From JAKFWI01 sp031398975 (GTDB taxonomy: Bacteria; Pseudomonadota; Alphaproteobacteria; Caulobacterales; Aquidulcibacteraceae), in contig JANNOI010000021.1 in assembly GCA_031398975.1 (NCBI GenBank), forward strand, positions 124,001-188,000: a DNA stretch of 64,000 nucleotides, written 5' to 3'. The notes under the pieces were generated by a model. The model was not told the origin of the DNA. It searched no databases and was given only the letters and a program-made list of their open reading frames with translations. Of the stretch, positions 51,446 through 59,773 are shown in pieces. Position 1 is the stretch's first letter, and each line of letters begins with the position of its first letter. The position numbers and the translations under genes are program-made.

Positions 51446-52356
51446 TGCGGACCAAAGCGGCGGCGGGGCTTGGCCTTTTGGCGGCGATCGGCCTGTTTGC
51501 GGCCGGCGCGCTCCATGATGCGCAGGCGGCCGCGCCCAACGCCGCAATCTGGCGGAGGCTGGACCCCGAGGACACCCTCTATATCGACACCGCCGGCGGG
51601 CGCATCGTCATCGAGCTTTTCCCGGAGCTTGCACCCAAGCACGTCGCCCGGGTGAAGGAACTGACGCGCGAGAAATTCTATAACGGCCTCCTGTTCCACC
51701 GCGTGATCGACCGGTTCATGGCCCAGGGCGGGGACCCCGCCGGCGACGGCTCGGGCGGCTCTTCGAAGCCCGATCTGCCGGGCGAATTCATGTTCCGCCG
51801 CGGTCCCGACATGCCCTTCGTGCCCGCCGCGGCGCAGGGCAATTTGAAGCTCGGCTTCTACAAGACCATGCCGGTAGCCACCCAGCCGGATGAGCTCATG
51901 TCCATGCTGCGCGACGGCAAGGTCTCGGCTTGGGGCCTGCACTGCCCGGGCGTGGCGTCGATGGCGCGCGAGAGCGACCCCGACACCGCCAACAGCCAAT
52001 TCTTCCTGATGCGCGCGGCCTATCCCTCCCTCGACAAGCGGTACACGATCTGGGGCCGGGTGGTGTGGGGCCAGGAGGCGGTGCTGAAGCTCGCCGTGGG
52101 CGAACCGCCCGCCGCGCCGGACAAGATGCTCGCCGTGCACGTCGCCGCCGACATGCCCGAGCGCGAGCGCGCCCCCATCTATGTGATGCGCGTCGACAGC
52201 CCCGATTTCCGCGCGGTGATCGACAAGGCGCGCGCCGAGCGCGGCGCCGACTTCTCCGTCTGCGACATTGAGATCCCGACCCGGGTGGGCGGGGAAAAGA
52301 CGCAGGAACAGCCCAGGGAGCAGCGTTGGTGGAAGAAAATACCTCTGGTCAATTGA
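51445..52356 (+). CDS. Exported cyclophilin-type peptidylprolyl isomerase
   Basis: A 303-residue protein with a signal-like N-terminus (AAAGLGLLAAIGLFAAGALH, ending AQAAAP), suggesting the periplasm. The cyclophilin core is recognisable by IVIELFPELAPKHVARVKEL, KFYNGLLFHRVIDRFMAQGG, MARESDPDTANSQFFLM and YTIWGRVVWGQEAV. An insertion of about 60 residues (GEFMFRRGPDMPFVPAAAQG onward) and a C-terminal extension of about 80 residues distinguish it from the single-domain enzyme encoded next door. It would assist folding of exported proteins. Confidence 0.88.
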   Translation: MRTKAAAGLGLLAAIGLFAAGALHDAQAAAPNAAIWRRLDPEDTLYIDTAGGRIVIELFPELAPKHVARVKELTREKFYNGLLFHRVIDRFMAQGGDPAGDGSGGSSKPDLPGEFMFRRGPDMPFVPAAAQGNLKLGFYKTMPVATQPDELMSMLRDGKVSAWGLHCPGVASMARESDPDTANSQFFLMRAAYPSLDKRYTIWGRVVWGQEAVLKLAVGEPPAAPDKMLAVHVAADMPERERAPIYVMRVDSPDFRAVIDKARAERGADFSVCDIEIPTRVGGEKTQEQPREQRWWKKIPLVN

Positions 52357-52787
52357 TCATGACGCTGGAAAGCGGTCCGGTGACTATCCGGCTGCGCCCC
52401 GATCTCGCCCCCGCCCATGTGGCGCGCATTACCGAATTGTCCCGCGAGGGCTTCTACGACGGGGTAACCTTCCACCGCGTGATCGAGGGCTTTATGGCCC
52501 AGGGCGGGGACCCGACGGGCACCGGCGGCTCCGGCTCCACCAAGCCCGATCTGCGCGCCGAATTTTCCGCCGCGCCGCACGTCCGGGGCGTGTGCTCGAT
52601 GGCGCGGACGCCCAATCCGAACTCCGCCAATTCGCAATTCTTCATCTGTCTCGACGACGCCACCTTCCTGGATCGCCAATACACCGTCTGGGGCGAGGTG
52701 GTGGACGGGATGGAGCATGTGGACGCCCTGCCCAAGGGCGAGCCGCCGCCCAAGCCGGGGCGCATCCTTTCGATGCAGGTGCTCTGA
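52329..52787 (+). CDS. Cytoplasmic cyclophilin-type peptidylprolyl isomerase
   Basis: A compact single-domain cyclophilin of about 152 residues without a signal peptide. The GTG at 52329 has GGGAG at a good distance; a TTG at 52326 and an ATG at 52359 are alternatives. Core motifs: VTIRLRPDLAPAHVARITEL, GFYDGVTFHRVIEGFMAQGG, CSMARTPNPNSANSQFFI and YTVWGEVVDGMEHVD. It overlaps the exported paralogue by about 28 bases, suggesting a local duplication followed by divergence in location. Confidence 0.9.
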   Translation: MEENTSGQLIMTLESGPVTIRLRPDLAPAHVARITELSREGFYDGVTFHRVIEGFMAQGGDPTGTGGSGSTKPDLRAEFSAAPHVRGVCSMARTPNPNSANSQFFICLDDATFLDRQYTVWGEVVDGMEHVDALPKGEPPPKPGRILSMQVL

Positions 52788-52858
52788 GGCGCGTATTGGC
52801 GTAAAGCCGGGTCCTGCCCCGATCGCCCTGGCGCCGGCGGCGAGCGGTGGATGAGGCC

Positions 52859-53926
52859 ATGCGCGTCGATCTGTTCGATTTCGACCTGCCCGAGCGGGCG
52901 ATCGCGCTGCGGCCGGCGCGTCCGCGCGACGCCGCGCGGCTGCTGGTCGTGGAGCCGGCGGGGCCGTTCGAGGATCGCCTCGTCAGCGCGTTGCCGGACC
53001 TCTTGCGCGCGGGCGACGTGCTCGTGCTCAACGACGCGCGGGTGATTCCGGCGCGGCTCTCGGGGGTGCGCGAACGCGGCGCGGCCGTACCGGTAGAAGC
53101 CACGCTGCACCAGCGCCTTGGCCCCGCGGTCTGGACCGCTTTCGCCAAGCCTGGCAAGCGCCTGCGCGCCGGCGATACGCTTGTCCTCTCCGGGGGCGCG
53201 CTGCGGGCCGACATTTTGGAAAAGCGCGAGGGCGGGGAGATCGTGCTGGGGTTCGACCGGGCCGGGGCCGCGCTCGACGCCGCGATCGCCGCCATCGGCG
53301 CCATGCCCCTGCCGCCCTATATCGCCGCCAAGCGCGCGCCCGACGCCGAGGACGGCGCCGATTACCAGACCGTGTACGCCCGCACCGACGGCGCGGTGGC
53401 TGCGCCTACGGCTGGCCTCCATTTCACCCCCTCTCTGCTGGGCGCCCTCAAGGCGCGCGGTGTGGATCTGCACACGGTGACGCTCCATGTCGGGGCCGGC
53501 ACGTTCCTGCCGGTGAAGGCCGACGATACGGGCGGCCACCGCATGCACGCCGAGCGGCGCGTGCTGAGCGCGGAGACGGCCGAAGCGCTGAACGCCGCGC
53601 GCGCCGCGCGCCGGCGTGTGATCGCGGTGGGCACCACGGCCCTGCGGACGCTCGAATCCGCCGTCGACGCCGAGGGCCGCCTCCTCCCTTGCGAGGGCGA
53701 TACCGACCTCTTCATCACCCCGGGCTACCGCTTCCGCGCCGTCGACGGCCTCCTCACCAATTTCCACCTGCCCCGCTCCACCCTGTTCATGCTGGTGTGC
53801 GCGTTCTCCGGCCAGGCGCGCATGCAGGCCGCGTACGCGCACGCGATCGCTTCGGGCTACCGCTTCTATTCCTATGGCGACGCCTGTCTGTTGTGGGCGC
53901 AGGCAGGCCTCGGGGACCCTTCGTGA
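52859..53926 (+). CDS. queA: S-adenosylmethionine:tRNA ribosyltransferase-isomerase
   Basis: Transfers and isomerises the ribose of SAM to 7-aminomethyl-7-deazaguanine in tRNA, giving epoxyqueuosine. About 355 residues from the ATG at 52859 (MRVDLFDFDLPERAIALRPA); a GTG four codons earlier is possible. Signatures: VLVLNDARVIPARLSG, MPLPPYIAA, DYQTVYARTDGAVAAPTAGL, LHTVTLHVGAGTFLPV, HRMHAERR and LLTNFHLPRSTLFMLV. It overlaps tgt by GTGA; the pair act in consecutive steps of queuosine synthesis. Confidence 0.96.
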   Translation: MRVDLFDFDLPERAIALRPARPRDAARLLVVEPAGPFEDRLVSALPDLLRAGDVLVLNDARVIPARLSGVRERGAAVPVEATLHQRLGPAVWTAFAKPGKRLRAGDTLVLSGGALRADILEKREGGEIVLGFDRAGAALDAAIAAIGAMPLPPYIAAKRAPDAEDGADYQTVYARTDGAVAAPTAGLHFTPSLLGALKARGVDLHTVTLHVGAGTFLPVKADDTGGHRMHAERRVLSAETAEALNAARAARRRVIAVGTTALRTLESAVDAEGRLLPCEGDTDLFITPGYRFRAVDGLLTNFHLPRSTLFMLVCAFSGQARMQAAYAHAIASGYRFYSYGDACLLWAQAGLGDPS

Positions 53927-55041
53927 GCGGCTTTCCGTTCGAGATTTCCGCACGGGACGGGGAGGCGCGGACGGGTGTCCTGCGCACGCCGCGCGGGCCC
54001 ATCCCGACGCCCGCCTTCATGCCGGTGGGCACGGCCGCGACGGTGAAGGCGCTCACCTGCGATCAGGTGGCCGGCACAGGGGCGGCGATCGTGCTGGGCA
54101 ACACCTACCATCTGATGCTGCGCCCGGGCGCGGAGCGGGTGGCGCGACTGGGGGGCCTGCACGCCTTCATGGGGTGGGCAGGGCCTATCCTCACCGATTC
54201 GGGGGGCTTCCAGGTGATGTCTCTGGCCAAGATCCGCCGCCTCACCGAGGAGGGCGTCGTTTTCCAAAGCCATATCGACGGCGCCAGCCACCCGCTGAGC
54301 GTTGAGCGCGCCATTGAGATCCAGGCCGACCTGCTGGGCGCCGATATCGTCATGCAGCTGGACGAATGCATCGCCCTGCCGGCCAGCCTCGCCGAGCAGG
54401 AGCGGGCGATGCTCTTGTCCCTGCGCTGGGCGCAGCGCTCCAAGCGCGCGTTCGGGAAGCGGGGAGCGCAGAACCTCTTCGCCATCGTCCAGGGCGGGGT
54501 GGATCCGGGCCTGCGCGAGCGCTCGGCGCGGGCCTTGGCGGAGGAGGGCTTCGACGGCTACGCCATCGGGGGATTGGCCGTGGGCGAGGGGCATGAAGCG
54601 ATGCTCGGCGCGATCGAGGCGACGATCCCCCACCTGCCGGCCGACCGGCCCCGCTACCTGATGGGCGTGGGCAAGCCGATCGATCTGGTGGAGGCGGTCG
54701 TGCGGGGGGTGGACATGTTCGATTGCGTGCTGCCCACGCGCTCGGGCCGCCACGGCCAGGCCTGGAGCGACGCCGGCCCGCTGAATCTGAAGAATGCCCA
54801 GTACCAGGAAGACCCCGCCCCCCTCGATCCCACGATCGACTGCCCCGCAAGCCGCGATTACTCAAAAGCCTATCTGAACCACCTCGTGCGCAGCGAGGAG
54901 ATCTTGGGCCAGGTGCTGCTGTCCTGGCACAACGTGGCCTACTACCAGAATCTGATGGCCCGGCTGCGCGCGGCGATCGCGGAGCGCCGACTCGCCGCCT
55001 TCGCGCACGCCTTCCGCGCAGGGCTGCGGGGTCCCGCCTGA
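53923..55041 (+). CDS. tgt: tRNA-guanine transglycosylase
   Basis: Exchanges G34 for preQ1 in GUN-anticodon tRNAs. It has 372 residues from a GTG overlapping queA. The TIM-barrel active site is intact: D92 in ILTDSGGFQVMSL, QLDECIALP, QGGVDPGLR, YAIGGLAVGE and D267 in DMFDCVLPTRSGRHGQ. The structural zinc site is degenerate: the canonical C-x-C-x2-C-x25-H reads I305-x-C307-x2-S310 with H336 kept (LDPTIDCPASRDYSKAYL, LSWHN). It may fold without zinc. A copy of the palindromic repeat follows the stop. Confidence 0.95.
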   Translation: MSGFPFEISARDGEARTGVLRTPRGPIPTPAFMPVGTAATVKALTCDQVAGTGAAIVLGNTYHLMLRPGAERVARLGGLHAFMGWAGPILTDSGGFQVMSLAKIRRLTEEGVVFQSHIDGASHPLSVERAIEIQADLLGADIVMQLDECIALPASLAEQERAMLLSLRWAQRSKRAFGKRGAQNLFAIVQGGVDPGLRERSARALAEEGFDGYAIGGLAVGEGHEAMLGAIEATIPHLPADRPRYLMGVGKPIDLVEAVVRGVDMFDCVLPTRSGRHGQAWSDAGPLNLKNAQYQEDPAPLDPTIDCPASRDYSKAYLNHLVRSEEILGQVLLSWHNVAYYQNLMARLRAAIAERRLAAFAHAFRAGLRGPA

Positions 55042-55045
55042 GCAG

Positions 55046-55117
55046 AGAGCCGCTCTACACTTTAAGTTAGACCGTTTCTCGTCCGAAAACCGCGTAACAC
55101 TTTTCGGGAAACGGTCT
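55046..55117. repeat. Composite palindromic repeat, copy 4
   Basis: The left hairpin is collapsed to its outer arms (AGAGC directly joined to CGCTCT). The right hairpin is complete: AGACCGTTTC/GAAACGGTCT around CCGAAAA/TTTTCGG. It lies four bases after the tgt stop and upstream of the OmpA-like gene on the same strand, where it may terminate queA-tgt. Confidence 0.8.
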
Positions 55118-55230
55118 AGCCCTCGACTTTGGGAAATCACCGCCTAACTCAAAGCCCTATCCGCCCGTTACGACGCCGTTCATCTTCGCGGCCGTTAAAG
55201 AGGCGGAAGGACCATCAGAGGAGGGACATC

Positions 55231-55899
55231 ATGCGAAATCAGATCACCTGGATAGCGGCGGGTGCGGCCGCGCTCACGCTCACCGCTTGCGCCACCGATC
55301 CCTATACCGGGGAACGCCGCGCCAGCCGCGCCGCGATCGGGGCGGGCATCGGCGCGCTGGCCGGGGCGGCCGTCGGCTACGCCACCAATACGTCGAGTTC
55401 CGAGCAGGGCCGGCGCAACGCGCTGATCGGGGCCGGTGTGGGCGCGCTCGCGGGGGCGGGCGTGGGCTCGTACATGGACCGCCAAGCCGCAGAGCTCGAG
55501 GCGGAACTGCGCAATACCGGCGTGTCCGTGACCAAGGCGGGCGACCGCATCATCCTGAACATGCCCGGCGGCATCACATTCCCGAGCGCGGGCTATGACG
55601 TGAACGCGAGCTTCTACCCGACGCTCGGCTCGGTGGCGAAGGTGCTCAAGAAGTACGACCAGACCCTGATCGACGTGAGCGGCCATACCGACAGCGACGG
55701 GACCGACGCCTACAATCTCGAGCTGTCCCAGCGGCGCGCGGCCAGCGTCTCGAACTATCTGGTGGGGCAGGGCGTGCTGGGCCAGCGCCTGATCGTGCGC
55801 GGCTATGGCGAGAGCCAGCCGATCGCGAGCAACGCAAACGCGGCCGGCAAGGCGCAGAACCGTCGCGTCGAGATCCAGATCGCGCCCTATACCGGCTAA
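55231..55899 (+). CDS. OmpA-family outer-membrane lipoprotein with glycine zipper
   Basis: A 222-residue protein from the ATG at 55231 with GAGGAGGG upstream. The signal peptide MRNQITWIAAGAAALTLTAC ends in a lipobox, so the mature protein is lipid-anchored. A glycine-zipper region (about 35-85: IGAGIGALAGAAVGYATN and LIGAGVGALAGAGVGSYM) precedes a C-terminal OmpA-like peptidoglycan-binding domain (about 105-222) with VSGHTDSDGTDAYNLELSQR, RAASVSNYLVGQGV and GKAQNRRVEIQI. It probably tethers the outer membrane to the cell wall, like YiaD. Confidence 0.92.
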   Translation: MRNQITWIAAGAAALTLTACATDPYTGERRASRAAIGAGIGALAGAAVGYATNTSSSEQGRRNALIGAGVGALAGAGVGSYMDRQAAELEAELRNTGVSVTKAGDRIILNMPGGITFPSAGYDVNASFYPTLGSVAKVLKKYDQTLIDVSGHTDSDGTDAYNLELSQRRAASVSNYLVGQGVLGQRLIVRGYGESQPIASNANAAGKAQNRRVEIQIAPYTG

Positions 55900-56070
55900 G
55901 GCCGGGGCGCCCGGCCACGCCCGCCCGCAACGCAGACGCGCTTCACAAAGCCTGGCCGCATCGCTAGGTTCGCGCGCTTCTGGGCGCGGGCGGCCTCTGC
56001 CGGTATAGGGGGCGGCGTCCGGATTTGGCCGGCCCGTATCGAGCGCCGCCGCGTGCTGGGGAGGATCGTC

Positions 56071-56919
56071 ATGGCGACTTGGTCCGAACCGGACGCCCCT
56101 CGCGCGCCCCTCTATGACCCCGCGGGCGCAGGCCTAAGCGCGCTCGCCGCGGGCGCGCCGGCGTCATCGGCGCCCGGCGCGGAGGAGATCCGCGCGGCCA
56201 TCGTGATCGCGGTGCTGGACGAGGCCGAAAACGTCGCCGCCGTGTGCGCGGAGACGCTGGCGGCGGTCGCTTCCCTCGCGCCGGTCGAGGTCATATTCGT
56301 CGATGACGGCTCCACCGACGCCACCGCGGAGATCCTGGCGGGGATCGCAAGCAAAGACCCCCGGGTGCGGCTACTGCGCCATGACCGGCGCTGCGGCAAA
56401 TCCCAGGCGGTGCGCACCGGCGTCCGCGCCGCCCGCGCCCGCTGGATCGCCACCCTCGACGGCGACGGCCAGAACGATCCCGCTGACCTTCCCGCCATGT
56501 TCGATCTCGCCTGGTCAGGCGGGGCGGGCGGGGCGGGCGCGCCGCTGGTGGCGGGCGTCCGGGTGCGGCGCAAGGATCCGTGGTCGCGCCTCGTGGCCAC
56601 GCGCATCGCCAACGGCCTGCGCGCGGCGGTGCTGGGCGACCGCTGCCCGGATACGGGCTGCGGGGTGAAGGTGTTCTCGCGCGAGGCGTTTTTGCTGCTG
56701 CCGTGCTTCGAGGGCATGCACCGCTTTCTGCCGGCCCTGTTCGCCCGCTACGGCCATCCCCTGATCAACCACCCCGTGCGTCATCGCCCGCGCCAGGCTG
56801 GCAAGTCCAAATACACCAATTGGGGCCGCGCTCTGGTGGGCGTGGCGGACATGGCGGGCGTGATCTGGCTGACGCGGCGGACCCGCGCGCCCGGGCGGGT
56901 GCGGGAGGAGCGCCCGTGA
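56071..56919 (+). CDS. GT2 glycosyltransferase (polyprenyl-phosphate sugar transferase-like)
   Basis: A 282-residue cytoplasmic or membrane-associated GT2 enzyme. The ATG at 56071 is chosen over an in-frame GTG at 56053 because GGAGG lies six or seven bases before it. Motifs: AAIVIAVLDEAENVAAVCAE, VIFVDDGSTDATAEIL, GKSQAVRTGVRAARARWIAT, LDGDGQNDPADLP (DxD-like) and SKYTNWGRALVGVADM. It resembles ArnC/DPM1-like transferases that load a sugar onto undecaprenyl phosphate but lacks the usual two C-terminal helices. It overlaps the ArnT-like gene by GTGA. Confidence 0.85.
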   Translation: MATWSEPDAPRAPLYDPAGAGLSALAAGAPASSAPGAEEIRAAIVIAVLDEAENVAAVCAETLAAVASLAPVEVIFVDDGSTDATAEILAGIASKDPRVRLLRHDRRCGKSQAVRTGVRAARARWIATLDGDGQNDPADLPAMFDLAWSGGAGGAGAPLVAGVRVRRKDPWSRLVATRIANGLRAAVLGDRCPDTGCGVKVFSREAFLLLPCFEGMHRFLPALFARYGHPLINHPVRHRPRQAGKSKYTNWGRALVGVADMAGVIWLTRRTRAPGRVREERP

Positions 56920-58589
56920 TTGGTGCATCGACGCTGGGGCGAGGCCAGCTCTCCTGGCGCGACTATCTGCTGATCGTGGCGTTCGCGCTGCTGGCGCTGG
57001 CGCCGGGCCTTTCCTCCCTGCCGCCGACCGATCGCGACGAATCCCGCTACGCCGTGGCGAGCACGCAGATGCTCCAAAGCGGCGATTTTATCGACATCCG
57101 CTTCCAGGAGGAGAAGCGGTACCTCCAGCCGGCCGGGATCTATTGGCTGCAATCGGGGGCGGTGGCGGCCTTCTCCTCCCCGGAAGCGCGCGAGATCTGG
57201 GCGTTCCGCTTGCCTTCGCTGCTTGGCGCTGTGGCGGCGGTCTTGATCACGGGCTGGATCGGGGGGGCGTTGTTCGGGCGGGCGGCCGGAATCGCCGCGG
57301 CCTTGCTGCTGGCGAGTTGCTTTTCGCTGGGCTTTGAGGCGCGCACCGCCAAGACGGACGCGGCCCTCCTCGCCACTATCACAACGGCCCAGGCTGCGCT
57401 GTTGCACCTTTATCTGTTTCCCGCCGGCAAGGCGTGGCGGGCGGGGGTGTTCTGGGCCGCGCTCGGGGCCGGTCTGATGCTGAAGGGCCCCATCATCCTG
57501 CTGGTGAGCGGCTCGACCATCCTGGCGCTGCTGGTATGGGACCGGCGGGCCGATTGGCTCAGGGCCTTGCGCCCGGCCTGGGGCGCGCCGCTATTCCTGG
57601 CCATCGTGCTGCCCTGGTACGTGGCGATCGCGGTGGTCAGCGACGGGGAATTCTTCGCCCGCTCGGTCGGGCGCAACCTGTTGGGCAAGGTGGGGGTGAG
57701 CCAGCAATCCCATGCCGGCCCCCCGGGCTACCACCTCGCCCATTTCGTCGTGTCCTTCTGGCCGGGCGCGCTGTTTGCGGCGCTGGCCGTCCCGTTCGCC
57801 TGGGCGCGGCGGGCCGAGCCGCGCGTGCGCTTCCTGATCGCCTGGACCGCGCCGACCTGGGTGATCTTCGAGCTGGTGGCGACGAAGCTCCCGCATTACG
57901 TGCTGCCCACCTATCCCGCGATCGCGGTCTTGGCGGGGGCGGCGCTGTTCGGCCCGCCGGCGCCGGTGAAAGGCTGGCTACGGGCGCTGGGCTTTGTCTG
58001 GGCGGGCTTGTGGGTGGTTGCGAGCGCTGTGGCGGCGGCGCTCGCGCCGGCGGCGCTCTATTGGGCGCAAGGGCGCATCGATCCGGCCTCCGTGGCGCTT
58101 GGCGCGGCGGGCTTTGCGCTCGCCTGCGCGGCGCTCGTGCTCATGGCGCGCCAGCGCCCGCGGCGGGCGCTGGCCAGCGCGGCGGCCGCGGGGGTGCTGG
58201 TCTGGACCAATGCGTTCGCGGTCGCGCTGCCCGCCATGGACCGCTTCTGGCTTTCCCCGGCCATCGCAGAGGCCGCGCGCGCCGCAGCGCCCTGCCCGGA
58301 CACCCGCCTCATCACCATCAATTACCGCGAACCCAGCCTAGTCTTTCTGCACGGGCCGTTCCGCACCCGCTTCGCCGACACCCCCGACGACGCCGCCGCC
58401 CTCCTGGCGCAAGCGCCCCGCTGCGCCCTGGCGCTGGTGGACAACCCGGACCGGGCGGCGTTCGAGGCCCGCGTGCGCGCGCTGGGCGCGCCGGTGCGGC
58501 CCGTGGGCAAGGTCGAGGGGGACAATTATTCCGACGGCGACACCTATCGGCTCACCCTCTACGCCGCACCGGGGCAGGGCGGCCCATGA
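56916..58589 (+). CDS. ArnT/PMT-family polyprenyl-phosphate-sugar glycosyltransferase
   Basis: A GT-C fold inner-membrane enzyme, 557 residues from a GTG overlapping the GT2 gene. The first periplasmic loop carries LPPTDRDESRYAVASTQMLQ and IRFQEEKRYLQPAGIYWLQS, matching the catalytic loop of ArnT (DE..Y and the K-P-P-like site). About ten helices follow, with LGAGLMLKGPIILLVSG and KLPHYVLPTYPAIAVL, and a soluble C-terminal domain of about 100 residues. It likely transfers a sugar from an undecaprenyl carrier to lipid A or another acceptor. Donor and acceptor are not predictable. Confidence 0.9.
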   Translation: MIGASTLGRGQLSWRDYLLIVAFALLALAPGLSSLPPTDRDESRYAVASTQMLQSGDFIDIRFQEEKRYLQPAGIYWLQSGAVAAFSSPEAREIWAFRLPSLLGAVAAVLITGWIGGALFGRAAGIAAALLLASCFSLGFEARTAKTDAALLATITTAQAALLHLYLFPAGKAWRAGVFWAALGAGLMLKGPIILLVSGSTILALLVWDRRADWLRALRPAWGAPLFLAIVLPWYVAIAVVSDGEFFARSVGRNLLGKVGVSQQSHAGPPGYHLAHFVVSFWPGALFAALAVPFAWARRAEPRVRFLIAWTAPTWVIFELVATKLPHYVLPTYPAIAVLAGAALFGPPAPVKGWLRALGFVWAGLWVVASAVAAALAPAALYWAQGRIDPASVALGAAGFALACAALVLMARQRPRRALASAAAAGVLVWTNAFAVALPAMDRFWLSPAIAEAARAAAPCPDTRLITINYREPSLVFLHGPFRTRFADTPDDAAALLAQAPRCALALVDNPDRAAFEARVRALGAPVRPVGKVEGDNYSDGDTYRLTLYAAPGQGGP

Positions 58590-59275
58590 CCCGCGGCCGG
58601 GCGCGCTCGGCCGCGATCACCGCGGCGCTGGCGGGCTTCGCCCTGGTCAGCGTGCTGGGGATGGGGTGGTTCCTGCTGCGCCCGGACGCCGCCGCCGGGA
58701 CGCTGATCTGGCTGCAGCACGCCGCGTTCGAGCCCTGGGCCGCGCCGGCCGGGGTCGCCGCCTTCGCGCTGCTGGCGCTGGCGGGGGCGCCGCAAGTGGT
58801 GCTGATCCCGCTTCTGGTGGCCGCGTTCGGGCCGTGGCTCGGCTTTTTCTATGCCTGGCTCGGCAAGCTGATCTCGTCCGCGGCGGGCTTTGCGGTGGGG
58901 CGGCGGTTCGGGGCCCGGCGCGTGGAGGCGGCGGCCAGCGCCCGCGTGGCGGCCCTGCTGCGCGCGCTGTCGCGCAACGGCTTCTGGGCGAGCGCCCTGA
59001 TCCGGCTGGTCCCTACCGTGCCGGCGGTGGCGGTCAATATCGCCGCCGGCTGCACGCCGATCCGCTTCCGCGACTTCCTCGCAGGGACCGCGCTCGGCAG
59101 CATACCCAAGATGGCGCTGATCGCGTTCGCGGGGCAGGCGGCCATCAGCGGCCTCACCGGCGGCGGCGCCAAGGCGTGGGCGATGCTGGGGCTGGCGGCG
59201 GCGCTGCTCGCGGCGCTCGCGCTCGCAGGGCGGCTCTGGCTGAAGCGGCGCGCGATCCCGCCGGGCCCCGGCTGA
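58586..59275 (+). CDS. VTT/DedA-like (TVP38/TMEM64) membrane protein
   Basis: A 229-residue inner-membrane protein overlapping the ArnT-like gene by ATGA. The VTT core is visible: VVLIPLLVAAFGPWLGFFYA, LGKLISSAAGFAVGRRFGAR, RNGFWASALIRLVPTVPAVA and FLAGTALGSIPKMALIAFAG. DedA/VTT proteins are implicated in recycling or flipping undecaprenyl phosphate and phospholipids. Here that would fit moving or recycling the carrier used by the two upstream glycosyltransferases. Confidence 0.88.
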   Translation: MTRGRARSAAITAALAGFALVSVLGMGWFLLRPDAAAGTLIWLQHAAFEPWAAPAGVAAFALLALAGAPQVVLIPLLVAAFGPWLGFFYAWLGKLISSAAGFAVGRRFGARRVEAAASARVAALLRALSRNGFWASALIRLVPTVPAVAVNIAAGCTPIRFRDFLAGTALGSIPKMALIAFAGQAAISGLTGGGAKAWAMLGLAAALLAALALAGRLWLKRRAIPPGPG

Positions 59276-59407
59276 GGCGCCCGCTGCGGCGATCGGCGGC
59301 GCGCAGGCGGGCCCTGCCTTGCTTGCCTCGAACCAGGAGCGCGTTTACTTGTTCAACGCAAAGCGCTTCGCCGCCGCCATCCGCCGCGCCAAGGATTCCC
59401 GGCTTTC

Positions 59408-59773
59408 ATGCCCGATTTTCTGCTGGACTACCTGCCGATCGCGATCTTCCTGGCGATCGCCACCCTGATGGGCGCAGGCTTCATCCTCGCGGCCTGGGCG
59501 CTCGCGCCCAAGCGGCCGGACAAGGAAAAGCTCTCCGCCTATGAGTGCGGCTTCAACGCGTTCGACGATGCGCGCATGAAGTTCGACGTGCGCTTCTACC
59601 TCGTAGCGATCCTCTTCATCATCTTCGATCTCGAGATCGCCTTCCTGTTCCCGTTCGCGCTCGCGCTCGATGAGATCGGGCCGTTCGGCTATTGGTCCAT
59701 GGTGAGCTTCCTGGGCGTGCTCACGGTGGGGCTTGTCTATGAATGGCGGAAGGGCGCGCTCGAATGGGAGTGA
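59408..59773 (+). CDS. nuoA: NADH-quinone oxidoreductase subunit A
   Basis: Small membrane subunit of complex I; 121 residues with three helices (about 8-30, 62-84, 90-110). KLSAYECGFNAFDDARMKFD is the conserved loop with the Cys that flanks the quinone cavity, followed by RFYLVAILFIIFDLEIAFLF. First gene of the nuo operon; 132 bases upstream separate it from the VTT gene. It overlaps nuoB by about ten bases. Confidence 0.97.
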   Translation: MPDFLLDYLPIAIFLAIATLMGAGFILAAWALAPKRPDKEKLSAYECGFNAFDDARMKFDVRFYLVAILFIIFDLEIAFLFPFALALDEIGPFGYWSMVSFLGVLTVGLVYEWRKGALEWE

